Positions 13,844 through 23,597 of a DNA stretch of 38,975 bases are shown piece by piece; position 1 is the first letter of the stretch; every line of letters starts with the position of its first letter. The DNA is from CAYLNH01 sp964384625. GTDB taxonomy: Bacteria > Verrucomicrobiota > Lentisphaeria > JABSQK01. The notes beneath the pieces are model-generated. The model made no database searches, was not told where the DNA came from, and saw nothing but the letters and a program-made list of their open reading frames with translations. The DNA lies in NCBI GenBank assembly GCA_964384625.1, contig CAYLNH010000033.1, positions 1-38,975 on the forward strand, written 5' to 3'. A program made the translations under genes and the position numbers.

Positions 13844-16195
13844 GTGAGTAAGCGGGCGATCGTCGTCGGCCTGATGCTTGCGGCCGTCGTGGGGGCTGTC
13901 GGTTTCTTCAATGACATGGTTATGCGGCAGACCATGTTGTTCAGCAGCTACATGCCGATCTTCGTCTACGGCTCCCTCTGCCTGTTTGTCGTCACCTTCA
14001 ACCCACTGCTGCGTCGCATCCAGCCGAAACTGGCTTTCAGCGGCAGAGAACTGGCGTTGATTGTGGCGATCATTCTGCCGGCCTCGTATGTCGGCGGCCG
14101 GGCACTGATTCATCACTTCACGTATTCGCTGATGATGCCGCGGCTTGAAAGCCGGGTGCGACTTGGCTGGCAGGAACGCGATCTGATTCGCCGGGTGCCG
14201 CCGGTCATGCTGGCCGGCGTGCCGCCGGGCTACCGGCCGGAGGACATCCCCGATGCCCGGGCCGTTGCGCGCAAGCTTCGCTCGGCCGAGACCGGGACCC
14301 CTTTGGCCAAGGTCGCTGCCGCCGTCGGAGAACTGCCCGAGGAACCGGCGGCGTCGGCGGCCGTCCTGTGCGCCCGCCTGAACCGGGCGATGGCCGCCGA
14401 GGATCTGTTTGTCGCCGCCGATTTTGCGGGGCAGACCCTGCCGGTCGCCGCCCGCCGGATTGCGGCAACCGGGCCGCGGCATGAGGAAGAGATTGCGATC
14501 CTCAACCGCCATCGGCTTGATTTGCTGTTCGGCGATCTGGTGACTTCGCTCGAGCGCAAAAAGGAGTACGCGGTCAACGGCTTTCGCGCCGGCATCCGTC
14601 CGGGCGCCGAGGCGATCGGTTTCGGCGATATCCCCTGGTACGCCTGGACCCGGACATTGACCCGGTTCTGGCTGCCGTTGATCCTGACCATCGGTTTCGT
14701 CTATATCGGCCTGGCCCTCATCTGCAAACGCCAGTGGGCCGAACATGAGCACATGCCATTCCCGATTGTCCGCTTCGCCCAGTCGCTGCTGCCGGGGGAC
14801 GACGGCCGCGTGAATGATCTGCTGCGCCATCGCGCCTTCTGGTGCGGGGCGATCATCGTCACCGTCGTCTACCTCAACAACTATGCCGTCGCCTGGTTCC
14901 CTGAATATCTGATCCGGGTGCCGACTCGATTCGACTTCACGTCGTTTGCCAAACTGGTTCCCACGTTCATCAAGGGCGGCGGCTGGGGACTCCTGCGGCC
15001 GACCTTCTATTTCACGGTGATCGGGTTTGCCTACTTCGTTGCCGGCGACGTGGCGTTCTCCGTCGGTATCGCTCCCTTTGTCTACTGCCTGATTGCGGGG
15101 AGCCTGGCGCTCTACGGCGTCAATCTGAATGCCGGCGGCGACTACAATTCCATTCGGATCAACAACTTCATCAAAGCCGGGTCCTACTTCGGGATGTTCC
15201 TGATCATCGTCTTCGTCGGGCGCCACCATTACCTGTCGGTGATCAAGCGGGCCTTCGGGCTGCAGACCCGGGGCGAGATCAAGACACACGAGGTCTGGGG
15301 CGCCCGCGTGGCGCTGATCGGCGGCGTGCTGTTTATCTTTCAGTTGATGGTTGTCGGCGTGCAGTGGCACTGGGCGCTGTTTCACACGCTCGTTGTCTGC
15401 ATGAGCTTCGTGGTGGTCAGCCGCATGGTCGGCGAAACAGGCATGTTTCTTTTCCACCCGATGATCCTCCCCGTGGTCCTGCTGTGGGGCTTTCTGGGCC
15501 CGCGCGCCGTCGGCAGTCAGCAGATGCTGATTCTGCTGCTGGTCAGTGCCATGATGGATATGGCCTGCCAGGTCGGCGTCATGCCGATGATGGTCCACAG
15601 TCTGAAATTGTCCGAGGCAAAGCCGGGACGTCTGGGAGTGCTGGCGGGAATCGGCATTACGCTGGCGTTGGTAATCGGCGTCTCTGTGGCGCTGTATTTC
15701 CAGTATGACCGCGGCGCCGTCAGCGTCACCGACGGCTGGGCGCCGCGCCTTGCCAGGGCACCGTACGACCCGATTGTCAACATCGAGTATCGTCTCGAGG
15801 CCCAGGGGGTCCTAGACGAGGAGGGCGGCGGGTCGCTGCAGCAGGCGTCGCCGCACTGGCCGCAGGTCAGTGCCTTCCTGATCACGATGGCGTTGGTGTT
15901 GTTGACGGAGTTTTGCCGTCTGCGGGTATCGAAGTGGCCTCTGCATCCGGTGCTGTTTCTGATCAGCGGCTTCTGGCACGCCAAAGTACTGGCGGCCTCC
16001 TTCCTTCTTGGCTGGTTGCTGCGGCAGATTGTGACCAAATACGGCGGTTCGAAAAGCTACAACCGGCTGAAGCCGGTTATGATCGGTTTGATCGCCGGGG
16101 AGATGTTTGCCGGTGTGCTGATCATGATCTACTGCTTTATCTACTACTTTGTCACGGATGAACAGCCGATCTGGTTTGCTGTTTTCCCGGGTTAG
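13844..16195 (+). CDS. Large polytopic membrane protein (DUF6785/DUF6784-like)
   Basis: A 783-residue inner-membrane protein with roughly a dozen or more hydrophobic helices. It has an N-terminal block (about residues 5-85), a soluble insertion (about 100-255, rich in Ala, Arg and Glu, bearing ERDLIRRVPPVMLAGVPPGY), then a long membrane domain to the C terminus. It resembles the uncharacterised DUF6785-type proteins common in Planctomycetota, Verrucomicrobiota and Lentisphaerota, which look transporter-like; I recall this similarity rather than having tested it. GTG 13844 follows AAAGGGGGG. It may be regulated through the palindrome at 13693. Substrate and function unknown. Confidence 0.75.
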   Translation: MSKRAIVVGLMLAAVVGAVGFFNDMVMRQTMLFSSYMPIFVYGSLCLFVVTFNPLLRRIQPKLAFSGRELALIVAIILPASYVGGRALIHHFTYSLMMPRLESRVRLGWQERDLIRRVPPVMLAGVPPGYRPEDIPDARAVARKLRSAETGTPLAKVAAAVGELPEEPAASAAVLCARLNRAMAAEDLFVAADFAGQTLPVAARRIAATGPRHEEEIAILNRHRLDLLFGDLVTSLERKKEYAVNGFRAGIRPGAEAIGFGDIPWYAWTRTLTRFWLPLILTIGFVYIGLALICKRQWAEHEHMPFPIVRFAQSLLPGDDGRVNDLLRHRAFWCGAIIVTVVYLNNYAVAWFPEYLIRVPTRFDFTSFAKLVPTFIKGGGWGLLRPTFYFTVIGFAYFVAGDVAFSVGIAPFVYCLIAGSLALYGVNLNAGGDYNSIRINNFIKAGSYFGMFLIIVFVGRHHYLSVIKRAFGLQTRGEIKTHEVWGARVALIGGVLFIFQLMVVGVQWHWALFHTLVVCMSFVVVSRMVGETGMFLFHPMILPVVLLWGFLGPRAVGSQQMLILLLVSAMMDMACQVGVMPMMVHSLKLSEAKPGRLGVLAGIGITLALVIGVSVALYFQYDRGAVSVTDGWAPRLARAPYDPIVNIEYRLEAQGVLDEEGGGSLQQASPHWPQVSAFLITMALVLLTEFCRLRVSKWPLHPVLFLISGFWHAKVLAASFLLGWLLRQIVTKYGGSKSYNRLKPVMIGLIAGEMFAGVLIMIYCFIYYFVTDEQPIWFAVFPG

Positions 16196-16303
16196 CTGCA
16201 CCTGCAGCAAAACGTCTTTCCGTCCCCACGGCCTCGTGCGGCAGGTGAGCGAGATGTCTGATTACAGGGCTTTCGTCCCGCGCGCCGCCGCGACCGGCAG
16301 GGC

Positions 16304-16756
16304 TCAGCCCGGCTCTTCGCCGGGCAGCGGCGGCAGCGGCGGCAGCCCCCGGGCGTCAAGGTAATTCTGCAGAATCAAGGCTGCGGCCATGCTGTCGACC
16401 TTCTCTTTGCGCTTTTTGCGGGAGACGTCGGCGTCGATCAGGATGCGCTCCACCGCGGCGGTCGTCAGACGTTCGTCAAAGAAATCCACCGGCAGTCCCG
16501 TCGCCGTTTCCAGTTGGGCGCCGAGGGCGCGTGCGGCCTTGCTGCTGTCCCCCTCGGTGTTGTTCATGTTCTTCGGCAGACCGACCACGATCTTCTCCAC
16601 CTCCCGTTCCCGGCAGATCGCCGCGATCGCCTGCAGGCACGCTTCAGTGTCCCCGGCGGGAACGTAATCGACCGGACTGGCGATCATCTGCAGCGTGTCG
16701 CTGACGGCGACGCCGATGCGTGCCGTGCCGTAGTCAATTCCCAGAACGCGTCCCAT
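16304..16756 (-). CDS. ruvX: Putative pre-16S rRNA nuclease / Holliday junction resolvase RuvX (YqgF)
   Basis: A 150-residue RNase H-fold protein matured for 16S rRNA 5'-end processing in E. coli. Catalytic motifs: LGIDYGTARIGVAVSD (first Asp at residue 7), VVGLPKNMN, DERLTT and VDSMAAALIL with the last Asp. ATG 16756 is chosen over the longer frame because AGGAG lies seven bases upstream and the protein then starts MGRVLGIDYG. The C-terminal tail GLPPLPPLPGEEPG is a low-complexity extension. It is convergent with the DUF6785-like gene. Confidence 0.93.
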   Translation of the reverse strand: MGRVLGIDYGTARIGVAVSDTLQMIASPVDYVPAGDTEACLQAIAAICREREVEKIVVGLPKNMNNTEGDSSKAARALGAQLETATGLPVDFFDERLTTAAVERILIDADVSRKKRKEKVDSMAAALILQNYLDARGLPPLPPLPGEEPG

Positions 16757-16807
16757 GTGCAACTCCTGTGTGTGAGCGGTTTTGAACATAGCGGCCGGGG
16801 GAGTTTA

Positions 16808-16835
16808 TTGCAATTGCCCGCGCTGAAGCTATAGT
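16808..16835 (+). promoter_or_regulatory. Candidate promoter for the 999-residue exported protein
   Basis: TTGCAA (16808-16813), a 16-bp spacer and TATAGT (16830-16835), facing the gene at 16946. It would give a 5' leader of about 105 nt in which I see no ORF of note. Confidence 0.45.
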
Positions 16836-16945
16836 TTACTTTGGGACGGGCACGTAACCCGCGGGGGCGGAATGGCGTAGCAGCTGCGAGGGAAAATTCA
16901 GGTCCACCGTCCAATAATTCACCTTGAGCGACGTTAATTGAGTAG

Positions 16946-19945
16946 ATGAAGCGCTTCATTACGATCGGACTTATCGCCGTGTTGACGGCGGCTGTGATTG
17001 CCGCCGGCATCAGTTTTTCGGGCTCCCTGACCGGGCGTCCGCCGGTCGAGGACGTCCTGCCGGACAGACGGGTTTCCCCCCGACCCGCTTCATCGCGTGA
17101 CCAACTCGAAGCCGAACTGAAACGCGCCGGCAAGCTCCTCCTGGAGGCAAGCTATGCCGCCCCCGCCGGGGAGGCCGGCCGCAGTATTCAGTTTACCCCG
17201 GACACGCTGCGGACCCATTCTCTCTACTTCAAACATAAGTCCGGTGATGAATTCGCGTTCCTCGGCGGCAGCGGCCGGCTGCGCGACGAACGCTCGGTCA
17301 AGGGGTTGACCTTGACGAGTCACGGGGAAATCCTCCTGACGCAATCCGGGACGTGGCTCTTCCTCGACGGCATTCCGTACGATCGCGATCTGCGCGGGTG
17401 GACCATCTACTGGGTCGCGGCAGAGACCGCGAAGCCGAATATCGATACGGTCTTCTACCAACGTCGTGAAATGGCCGACGGCTTCATGCGCACCAAACTC
17501 CTGGAGGACGAGGCGAAATGGCTTGTTGCCGATGGTGACTGGCGGCTCAAGAAACACGGCGGCGGAATGCCGACGACCGAAGCCGAAATGGCAAACTACA
17601 GCTTCCAGCGCGCCGTCAACCCGTTCAGTCTGATTGGCCGGGGCATCCTGACCTACGGCCGGGACGACTGGCTGAACGGCGAGGCCGAGGCGCGGTTCTA
17701 CTTCGGTGTGCCGTGGACCGAGGGCGCCGTGGACTGCAATACGCTGCCGCGCCAACGGACGATGATGATCGCCTTCGGCCGGGCCGACGACCGTCTCGTC
17801 GCCTTCGGCTGGTGCGGCCGGGAACGGACTTTCATCCTGGTCCAGCGCGAGTCCGACGGCGAATGGAAGGAGATCGACCGCTGGCACGGCGGCCGCCCGG
17901 CAATTTCAAACTGGGTGCGCATCGGGCTGCGCATCCGGGATGGACATATCGCCGAGGGCTTCCTCGACGGCGAGAAAGCCGTCACCAAGGTGCTCGACCG
18001 GCGCATCTCCGGCCCGTTCCATGTCGTCGGCGAAGGGCGTGATATCGAGTTGGACGACGTCGCCGCCTGGACTGTTCCGAAGCGCCAGAGCAAAGGCCGG
18101 CCGATTTACGTTCGCAGCCGCAACTTCGAGGGCAAAAAGCTGAAAGGCCGGGCCGACTCGGTACAGTTCACCGAATGGGCCCAGGGCAGTGACACCTTCA
18201 TCAAGATGATCCAGCGGACGGACGACTACAAGAAGGCGTTGATCATCAACCGGCTGCCCTTGATGGGCGACTTCTTCTACGAGACGATTCCGGAGCATGA
18301 AAACGGCGGCGAACTGCCGTTTGGCCTCTATGAACTGGTCGTCTATGCCAATCCCCAGGGCGAAAGTCCGGCCGTTGCCGACCTCAAAGAACTCACGCGG
18401 CTGCAGTTGATTCGCGACGAGGAAGGCTGGCAGGCCGCCGGTGATCTGCTCACCAGCCGCGGTATCGAGCTGCCGCTCTTCGCCCTGCGGCTGGAACGCA
18501 AAGCGGTCGACGGCAACAACATCAATCTGCTGGCGGCCGGCGATAAGATCACTCTTGGGCGCGGCGTCGAGGAGCCGGTGCATCTGGCGATTGTCCGGTT
18601 GCTGCCGCTGCAGGGACGCCCGGAGTTCCCCAGTCCGTACCACCATCGGATCTACTCGGCGAACCTGCGGAACGAGTTCTTCGAGAAGAGCCCGAGTGAG
18701 TGGAGCTGGATCGAGGGCGGCTTTCGCATGGACTGCCGCTGGGCCTGTCAGGAACGCTGGAATTTCATGGCGTGCGGCGGCGTCGGCGTCCCGATGATGG
18801 TCAGCAAGACGGAATTCAGCGGCGACCAGTACCACGAGTACTACTTCTCCCTGCGCCCCATGTTCCCGTCCGACGCCGGGGATCCGGGTTTCGTCTACAA
18901 TCAGAAGAAGCATCGCCGGTTCTTCGGCGCCAACCACGGCTGGTACGTCCGTCGTGACTTGAATTTCTCGTTCTGCATGGACGGCCGCAACCCGATGTCC
19001 GGCTATGCGGTGGTTTTCGGCGGCGACGACAACTCCGAGACGCGCCTGCTGCGTCAAGGCAAGATCGTTGCCCGCACCAAGAGTTACCGGCTGCCGGACA
19101 ACCTGAAGATCGGCAATGTCCACTGGAAATGGTGGAATTTCCGGGTCCGCAAATACGGCAATCGCGTTGTGGTTCGATTGAACAAGTCCGTCCTGTTCGA
19201 CTATACTGATCCCGATCCGTTGACCGGCGGACACATTGCGTTCTGGACCGTGCGCAACGGGTTTACGCTTTCGCGCGTCACCTCCATTGCCCGGCGCCTG
19301 CGCCGCGATGCCCATGTGCTGTATGTCAAGGAAGACACCGCCCCCCTGATCTGGCGGCCGCTCCTGAAGGACGCCGTGTGCATGAGCCGGCGCCCCGGAC
19401 GTACCCATACGGAAGTCGCCGCCAATGTCGGCGCCGGCTTTATGGCGGTGCGCCACACGCCGCCGGAACCCGTGGAACTTAAGCAGAAGCCCGTGATGGA
19501 GCTGCCCATCGAACTGGGGCCCGGCGCCAAAGTCAACCTGCATCTGCAGGTGGATGAATCCACCTACCTCATCCAGTTGACCGGTCCCCTCGGTGACGCC
19601 AAAGCCCTGCTCGGCCACGAATTCGAAAAACGCGTTGCCGACTTCGATGAGCCGGTTAACCAGGGCCTCCTGCGGCGGATTGAGCAGTTCCGCATTCCGA
19701 CGATGTCCGAGTACTCCGTCAAGACAGGGCGGTTGCTGGCGACCGCCGTCGGCGGCGATGTCGTCCGCGTCAATCTCGTCGATCTGTTGCGGGACCGGGC
19801 GCACACCGGCGATTTCAAGCTCTACTCGATCACCGTCGGCAACACCAGCAATACCGGTTATCTGCTGGCCGGCGCCAACGGCAATCAAGCCGGCACCGGC
19901 TATGTCGTCGGCACGCCGAGGTTTTTCGAGCCCGGCGCCGAGTAA
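16946..19945 (+). CDS. Large exported protein with two concanavalin/LamG-like modules, unknown function
   Basis: A 999-residue protein with an N-terminal hydrophobic helix (about residues 4-25), either a signal peptide or an anchor. Two segments look like beta-sandwich carbohydrate-binding modules of the LamG or DUF1080 kind: about 225-375, with SNWVRIGLRIRDGHIAEGFLDGE and ending IELDDVAAW, and about 580-780, with HWKWWNFRVRKYGNRVVVRLNKSVLFDYTDP and ending GHIAFWTVRNG. The similarity is to the fold pattern (a ligand-facing strand, then a short NGxxV-like strand), not to a named enzyme, and no catalytic motif stands out. The start has a weak ribosome-binding site. A lipoprotein follows after 262 bp and may belong to the same surface system. 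Confidence 0.75.
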   Translation: MKRFITIGLIAVLTAAVIAAGISFSGSLTGRPPVEDVLPDRRVSPRPASSRDQLEAELKRAGKLLLEASYAAPAGEAGRSIQFTPDTLRTHSLYFKHKSGDEFAFLGGSGRLRDERSVKGLTLTSHGEILLTQSGTWLFLDGIPYDRDLRGWTIYWVAAETAKPNIDTVFYQRREMADGFMRTKLLEDEAKWLVADGDWRLKKHGGGMPTTEAEMANYSFQRAVNPFSLIGRGILTYGRDDWLNGEAEARFYFGVPWTEGAVDCNTLPRQRTMMIAFGRADDRLVAFGWCGRERTFILVQRESDGEWKEIDRWHGGRPAISNWVRIGLRIRDGHIAEGFLDGEKAVTKVLDRRISGPFHVVGEGRDIELDDVAAWTVPKRQSKGRPIYVRSRNFEGKKLKGRADSVQFTEWAQGSDTFIKMIQRTDDYKKALIINRLPLMGDFFYETIPEHENGGELPFGLYELVVYANPQGESPAVADLKELTRLQLIRDEEGWQAAGDLLTSRGIELPLFALRLERKAVDGNNINLLAAGDKITLGRGVEEPVHLAIVRLLPLQGRPEFPSPYHHRIYSANLRNEFFEKSPSEWSWIEGGFRMDCRWACQERWNFMACGGVGVPMMVSKTEFSGDQYHEYYFSLRPMFPSDAGDPGFVYNQKKHRRFFGANHGWYVRRDLNFSFCMDGRNPMSGYAVVFGGDDNSETRLLRQGKIVARTKSYRLPDNLKIGNVHWKWWNFRVRKYGNRVVVRLNKSVLFDYTDPDPLTGGHIAFWTVRNGFTLSRVTSIARRLRRDAHVLYVKEDTAPLIWRPLLKDAVCMSRRPGRTHTEVAANVGAGFMAVRHTPPEPVELKQKPVMELPIELGPGAKVNLHLQVDESTYLIQLTGPLGDAKALLGHEFEKRVADFDEPVNQGLLRRIEQFRIPTMSEYSVKTGRLLATAVGGDVVRVNLVDLLRDRAHTGDFKLYSITVGNTSNTGYLLAGANGNQAGTGYVVGTPRFFEPGAE

Positions 19946-20207
19946 GTGTTCTGCGGGTCGCGGAACAACGGGGCGTCGGCTCAGGCGCGGCACCGCCGTC
20001 ATCCGGCCCTTTGCCGGCCGCAGTGCCGGGTTTCAGCCAGGCGTCAACGACGATGACAACGAGTTGTTTGAGGAGGAGAATAACGGAAGCGAGGGTCGCA
20101 TATGCCCTGGCGCGAGAGAAGCAATCGGCACCACCCGGGCCGGCCATCCCGGCGCCGATCTCGACATTCCGCTGTATTCTTCTGGATGTTCTCCTGAGGT
20201 GACCGTT

Positions 20208-20963
20208 ATGAGAATCCTGTTTCTGTTGTGCATTCCGGTTCTGCTGATCGGCTGCAGCTCCCCCAAGCCGCCGCCGCCCCCCCTGATCCGGCAGGAGTAC
20301 CCGACTCCTGCGCGCCCGTTTGTTTACGACGTCAAGCGTCCCGGCTACCTCATCTGCGGCGGGCGCGACGGCAAGCAGGACATCCCGCTGAAGCTGCCGT
20401 CGGATCATTCGGCTTTGAAGTTCAACTTCGGCGCCGGCCTCTTGCTGGTGCTCTGCGCCAAAGACAACAGCCTGTTCAAACGTTCGGCCTACATCTTCGA
20501 TGCGACGGCCAGATGCCTGGCATTCAGCGTGCTTGAACGGCAGCCGGTGTATGGCGAGAACCGGTATCGCCTGTGGCTGGCAAATCGCCCGGAAGCCCTG
20601 GTCTTCCTCGCCGAGGGATTCAAGCAGGACAGCGACCCCGCGTTCCGCGGCAAAGACCCCGAGGCGTACTACCTGCGGCCGGAGCGCAAGGCTGTTCGTC
20701 TCGGCGTGCCGCGGCTGATTGATGCCTGTTTTGATCCGGAGGCCGGTTACTGCATCCTGCATCGGAATAAGCAGGGCAGCATTGAACTGCGCTACTATAC
20801 CCACGGCAAACGAGTCTGGTCCAGGAAAATCAAGTCGGCCGACAAATTCAAGGTCCCCAAGCTTGCCCCCACCCGGAAACCCGGAATCGTGGCCATTCTC
20901 ATCGTTGACGGCGAACGCCGCTACTACACGGACCGCGGCGATGTCCTGAAAGACGGCAGCTGA
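20208..20963 (+). CDS. Lipoprotein, unknown function
   Basis: A 251-residue protein with a lipoprotein signal peptide: MRILFLLCIPVLLIGCSS, with Cys16 after the LLIG lipobox. A Pro-rich linker (KPPPPPL) leads into a beta-rich domain, perhaps propeller-like, with repeated short hydrophobic strands. The long open frame starting at 19593 overlaps the preceding gene in another frame. ATG 20208 is the real start, supported by GAGGTGA five bases upstream. No family recognised. Likely envelope-located, alongside the 999-residue exported protein. Confidence 0.8.
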   Translation: MRILFLLCIPVLLIGCSSPKPPPPPLIRQEYPTPARPFVYDVKRPGYLICGGRDGKQDIPLKLPSDHSALKFNFGAGLLLVLCAKDNSLFKRSAYIFDATARCLAFSVLERQPVYGENRYRLWLANRPEALVFLAEGFKQDSDPAFRGKDPEAYYLRPERKAVRLGVPRLIDACFDPEAGYCILHRNKQGSIELRYYTHGKRVWSRKIKSADKFKVPKLAPTRKPGIVAILIVDGERRYYTDRGDVLKDGS

Positions 20964-21077
20964 GGCCTCAGCGCTCCTGTCGCTATTGCTGCAATTGCGC
21001 TGTAAACGGCCGAACCGTCCCGGCGGCGGCCCGCACTCGCCGAAGCCGACTCAGCAGGAAGTGACGAATCAATCAGG

Positions 21078-22283
21078 CTAGATCCAGCCGCGGTCCTGCA
21101 TGGTCTCACTGACTTCCCCGGCGCTCAGAGTCCAGGCTGCAAGACGCATCGGCAGCGCCTTCTCCACAGCCAGGGCCTGGACGCGGCGAAAGGCACGCTC
21201 GATCAGGCCGTCGACCAGGGCGTAGGTTTCCGCAGCCTCGGTGAGTGAACCCGATTTTCCTTTCTGCCACTCGGCGTAGGAGGCGATCACGCCGCCGGCA
21301 TTGGCCAGGATGTCCGGGACGACGGGAATCCCCGCTTCCTGCAGGATCTCCTGCGCCGCCGGCAAAGTCGGTGCATTGGCGCCCTCGACGATTGCCCCGG
21401 CGCTGACCGTGTCGGCGTTGTCGGCGGTCAAGACGTGGCCGACGGCGGCGGGGATCAGAATGTCGACGTCAAGCGCCAGCAGGTCAGCATTGGTAATAAC
21501 CGACGCATCGCTTGCGTCGGCCAGCTCGGCGCCGTCCGCCTGGTCGGTTTTGAGTCGGACAACATCGAGGCCGTCGCCGTTGAAGATGCCGCCGCGTTCG
21601 TCGCTGACCGCGACGATACGGGCGCCGAGTTGATGCAGGAAAAGGGCGGCGAAGGAGCCGACATTGCCGAAGCCCTGAATTGCGACCCGCATGTTGTTCA
21701 GATCCTTTTTGAGCAGGTTCCCGGCGGTCAGCCGGGTGGCGGTGGCAACGCCGCGGCCGGTGGCTTCGTTGCGGCCGGGCAGGCCGCCGATCCGCGGCGG
21801 TTTGCCCGTGACGGATTCGGGGATATGCGTTTCGCCGAGGATGATGGCCATGTCGCGGGCGCCGGTACCCATGTCGGGCGCGGGTACATATGCCTGATTT
21901 CGGAGATCAAGCTGCATCAGGTGGACGTATTCGCGCAGGATGGCGTCTTTCGTGGTGCGGTCAAGGCCGGCGGGGTCAATGCAGATGCCGGACTTGCCGC
22001 CGCCGAACGGAACGCGGACCAGCGCTGTCTTCCAGGTCATCAGTTCCGCGAGTTCCGCAGTTTCGCTCAGGGTCACATGGCTGGCCATCCGAATACCGCC
22101 TTTGGCGGGGCCGCGGGCTGTGTTGTGATAGACGACATAGACTTCGGCATGCACGACGGCGCCGTTTGACCCCCGGACTGCCAGATGCATCTGGGTCTGG
22201 CGTTCCGGGCGTTCAAGGAAGACCCTGGCATCCGGCGTGATGGAAATCAGGTCGGCGATCCGATCGAGATTCAGTGCGGACAT
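21078..22283 (-). CDS. Glu/Leu/Phe/Val dehydrogenase, probably glutamate dehydrogenase
   Basis: Reversibly deaminates an amino acid to its 2-oxo acid with NAD(P). The 401-residue length is typical of hexameric dehydrogenases. Substrate-binding and catalytic regions: GPAKGGIRM, TWKTALVRVPFGGGKSG (the usual GGGKGG reads GGGKSG), and VPAPDMGTGARDM with the catalytic Asp. The Rossmann motif is VAIQGFGNVGSFAA, followed by ILIPAAVGHVLT and ANAGGVIASYAEW. Glutamate is the likeliest substrate, but leucine or phenylalanine are not excluded. ATG 22283 has AAGGAGA seven bases upstream. It may share redox balance with the transhydrogenase genes nearby, which face the other way. Confidence 0.9.
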   Translation of the reverse strand: MSALNLDRIADLISITPDARVFLERPERQTQMHLAVRGSNGAVVHAEVYVVYHNTARGPAKGGIRMASHVTLSETAELAELMTWKTALVRVPFGGGKSGICIDPAGLDRTTKDAILREYVHLMQLDLRNQAYVPAPDMGTGARDMAIILGETHIPESVTGKPPRIGGLPGRNEATGRGVATATRLTAGNLLKKDLNNMRVAIQGFGNVGSFAALFLHQLGARIVAVSDERGGIFNGDGLDVVRLKTDQADGAELADASDASVITNADLLALDVDILIPAAVGHVLTADNADTVSAGAIVEGANAPTLPAAQEILQEAGIPVVPDILANAGGVIASYAEWQKGKSGSLTEAAETYALVDGLIERAFRRVQALAVEKALPMRLAAWTLSAGEVSETMQDRGWI

Positions 22284-22748
22284 GGCAGCGTCTCCTTTTC
22301 CAAACCGCTGAAGCAATGATCAAGGGCACGATGATCCCATGGCATGCCGGAGTGGTAGCGGACAATGACTGCGCGTCACCGATGAGGGTCTGCGAAACCG
22401 CGACTTGTTCTTCGGCAGACGCCAGAGCCGATCTTCAATGTTTGAATGCAAACGCGGCTCGCCATGCTTCCGTCAGCCCAATATTCCGATATCCTGTGGG
22501 ACGACTGTGAATCCGGTATAACTATGACAGCGGGCCCGTGGGATTCCGAATGGATGCGGAAAAAAACGGAGAAGTTGTCGGCAAAACGGGAGGGCGGCGA
22601 TTGGTGTGCCTGAACGTGAATGAAGGTTCGGACGGCTCGGCGCAATTGTCCGGCGGGAACGGTGAGACAGACTGTCGTTCCCGGCGGGTGCCGCACCTGT
22701 CGGCCGCGCCGCAGTGGGCCGGGACGGTGGGAATCGACGGGAAAGAGA
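22284..22748. other. Intergenic region between dehydrogenase and lipoprotein genes
   Basis: About 465 bp with no supportable gene. It lies upstream of the dehydrogenase on the minus strand and downstream of the lipoprotein. Near 22389-22417 the minus-strand leader contains a hairpin made by GTCTGC and GGCAGAC arms. On the plus strand TATAAC occurs near 22518 without a clear -35. I cannot identify a riboswitch. Confidence 0.5.
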
Positions 22749-22778
22749 ACGGGGTTCGGTCGTGCGACCGAACCCCGT
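22749..22778 (-). terminator. Terminator hairpin of the lipoprotein gene
   Basis: ACGGGGTTCGGTCG (22749-22762) is perfectly complementary to CGACCGAACCCCGT (22765-22778). On the minus strand the hairpin is followed by a pyrimidine-rich TCTCTTTCCC rather than a clean T-run. It lies 22 bp after the stop of the lipoprotein gene. Confidence 0.7.
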
Positions 22779-22799
22779 GATGACTGTTGCGATGGCGCG

Positions 22800-23597
22800 T
22801 TACTTAAACTGGACGGTGACTTCCTTCGTGGGATCCTGGATCTTGATGCCCTGGATCGTGGCGCCGGCAGCGGTGGCGAAGTCGTTCTGGAGTCTGATCA
22901 TGCTCTTCAGATTCTCCTGGTCCTTCATTACCTCATCCAGATCCATGGACATCAGCAGGACTTCCGTCTTGTCCTTATTCACGTAGGTCGCGTTGGTCTT
23001 TGTGATCTTGCCGTCGAGCTCGACGCTCTGAACGACCTTCAGGCCCGCCATCATCTGCATGACCATCATGGCCTGCTGCACCTCCTGGTCGGTGACTTCC
23101 TCCTTCTTCGGCGCGTTGGGATCCTTCGGCGGAAGTTTGGCGAGGATGGTCAGTTTCGGCGTTGCACCTTTGTCGAACTTGAACGTGTATTCCAGCCCGT
23201 TCTGCTTCTTGTTGGCGCCGCCGCCACCGGGTTGCCCGACCATCTTGCCGAAGGTCACCTTGGAGATGTCTTTGAATTCGAAGACCGAGATGCTGCCGAT
23301 CGAGCCGTCTTCCTTTTCAATGGCCTTGACGCTCTTCAGCGTCACGCCCTCGCCGAACTGCTGGGCGGCAGCCTTCATCTTCGCTTCATCGGCGAACACC
23401 TTCTTCGGGTCCTGCGGCGCACCGCCTTGATTGCCCATGGCGGCGAATTGCTTGGCGGTCTGGGCGGACATCAGCATCTTGATCGTGATGGTGCCGGAAC
23501 CGTCTTTCTGGACTTTGATCTTGCTGTCGATTTCCATGCAGCCGCTGATGAGGGTGGCGGCGATTGCGAGTGCAGTCAGTCTGGCGAGTGCTTTCAT
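22800..23597 (-). CDS. Lipoprotein, unknown function
   Basis: A 265-residue protein with signal peptide and lipobox LISGC (Cys20). The mature part opens with MEIDSKIKVQKDGSGTITIKM, a beta-hairpin-like start found in several uncharacterised bacterial lipoproteins, and contains a Met-rich, helix-prone stretch (EVQQAMMVMQMMAGLK, about residues 165-180). GGAGAA sits five bases before ATG 23597. It has its own terminator and is divergent from pntAA. I recognise no functional family. Confidence 0.8.
   Translation of the reverse strand: MKALARLTALAIAATLISGCMEIDSKIKVQKDGSGTITIKMLMSAQTAKQFAAMGNQGGAPQDPKKVFADEAKMKAAAQQFGEGVTLKSVKAIEKEDGSIGSISVFEFKDISKVTFGKMVGQPGGGGANKKQNGLEYTFKFDKGATPKLTILAKLPPKDPNAPKKEEVTDQEVQQAMMVMQMMAGLKVVQSVELDGKITKTNATYVNKDKTEVLLMSMDLDEVMKDQENLKSMIRLQNDFATAAGATIQGIKIQDPTKEVTVQFK

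Noticed and set aside
13448..15598. 716-codon minus-strand open frame
   Set aside because: It is antisense to the multi-TM gene in a GC-rich region and its translation is rich in His, Asp, Gln and Arg with no domain pattern. The DUF6785-like protein on the other strand has clear membrane helices and a ribosome-binding site.
17906..20002. 698-codon minus-strand open frame
   Set aside because: Antisense shadow of the 999-residue exported protein; no start signal and no domain features.
22376..22696. 106-codon minus-strand ORF upstream of the dehydrogenase
   Set aside because: No ribosome-binding site, odd composition and no recognisable domain; probably chance in a GC-rich leader.
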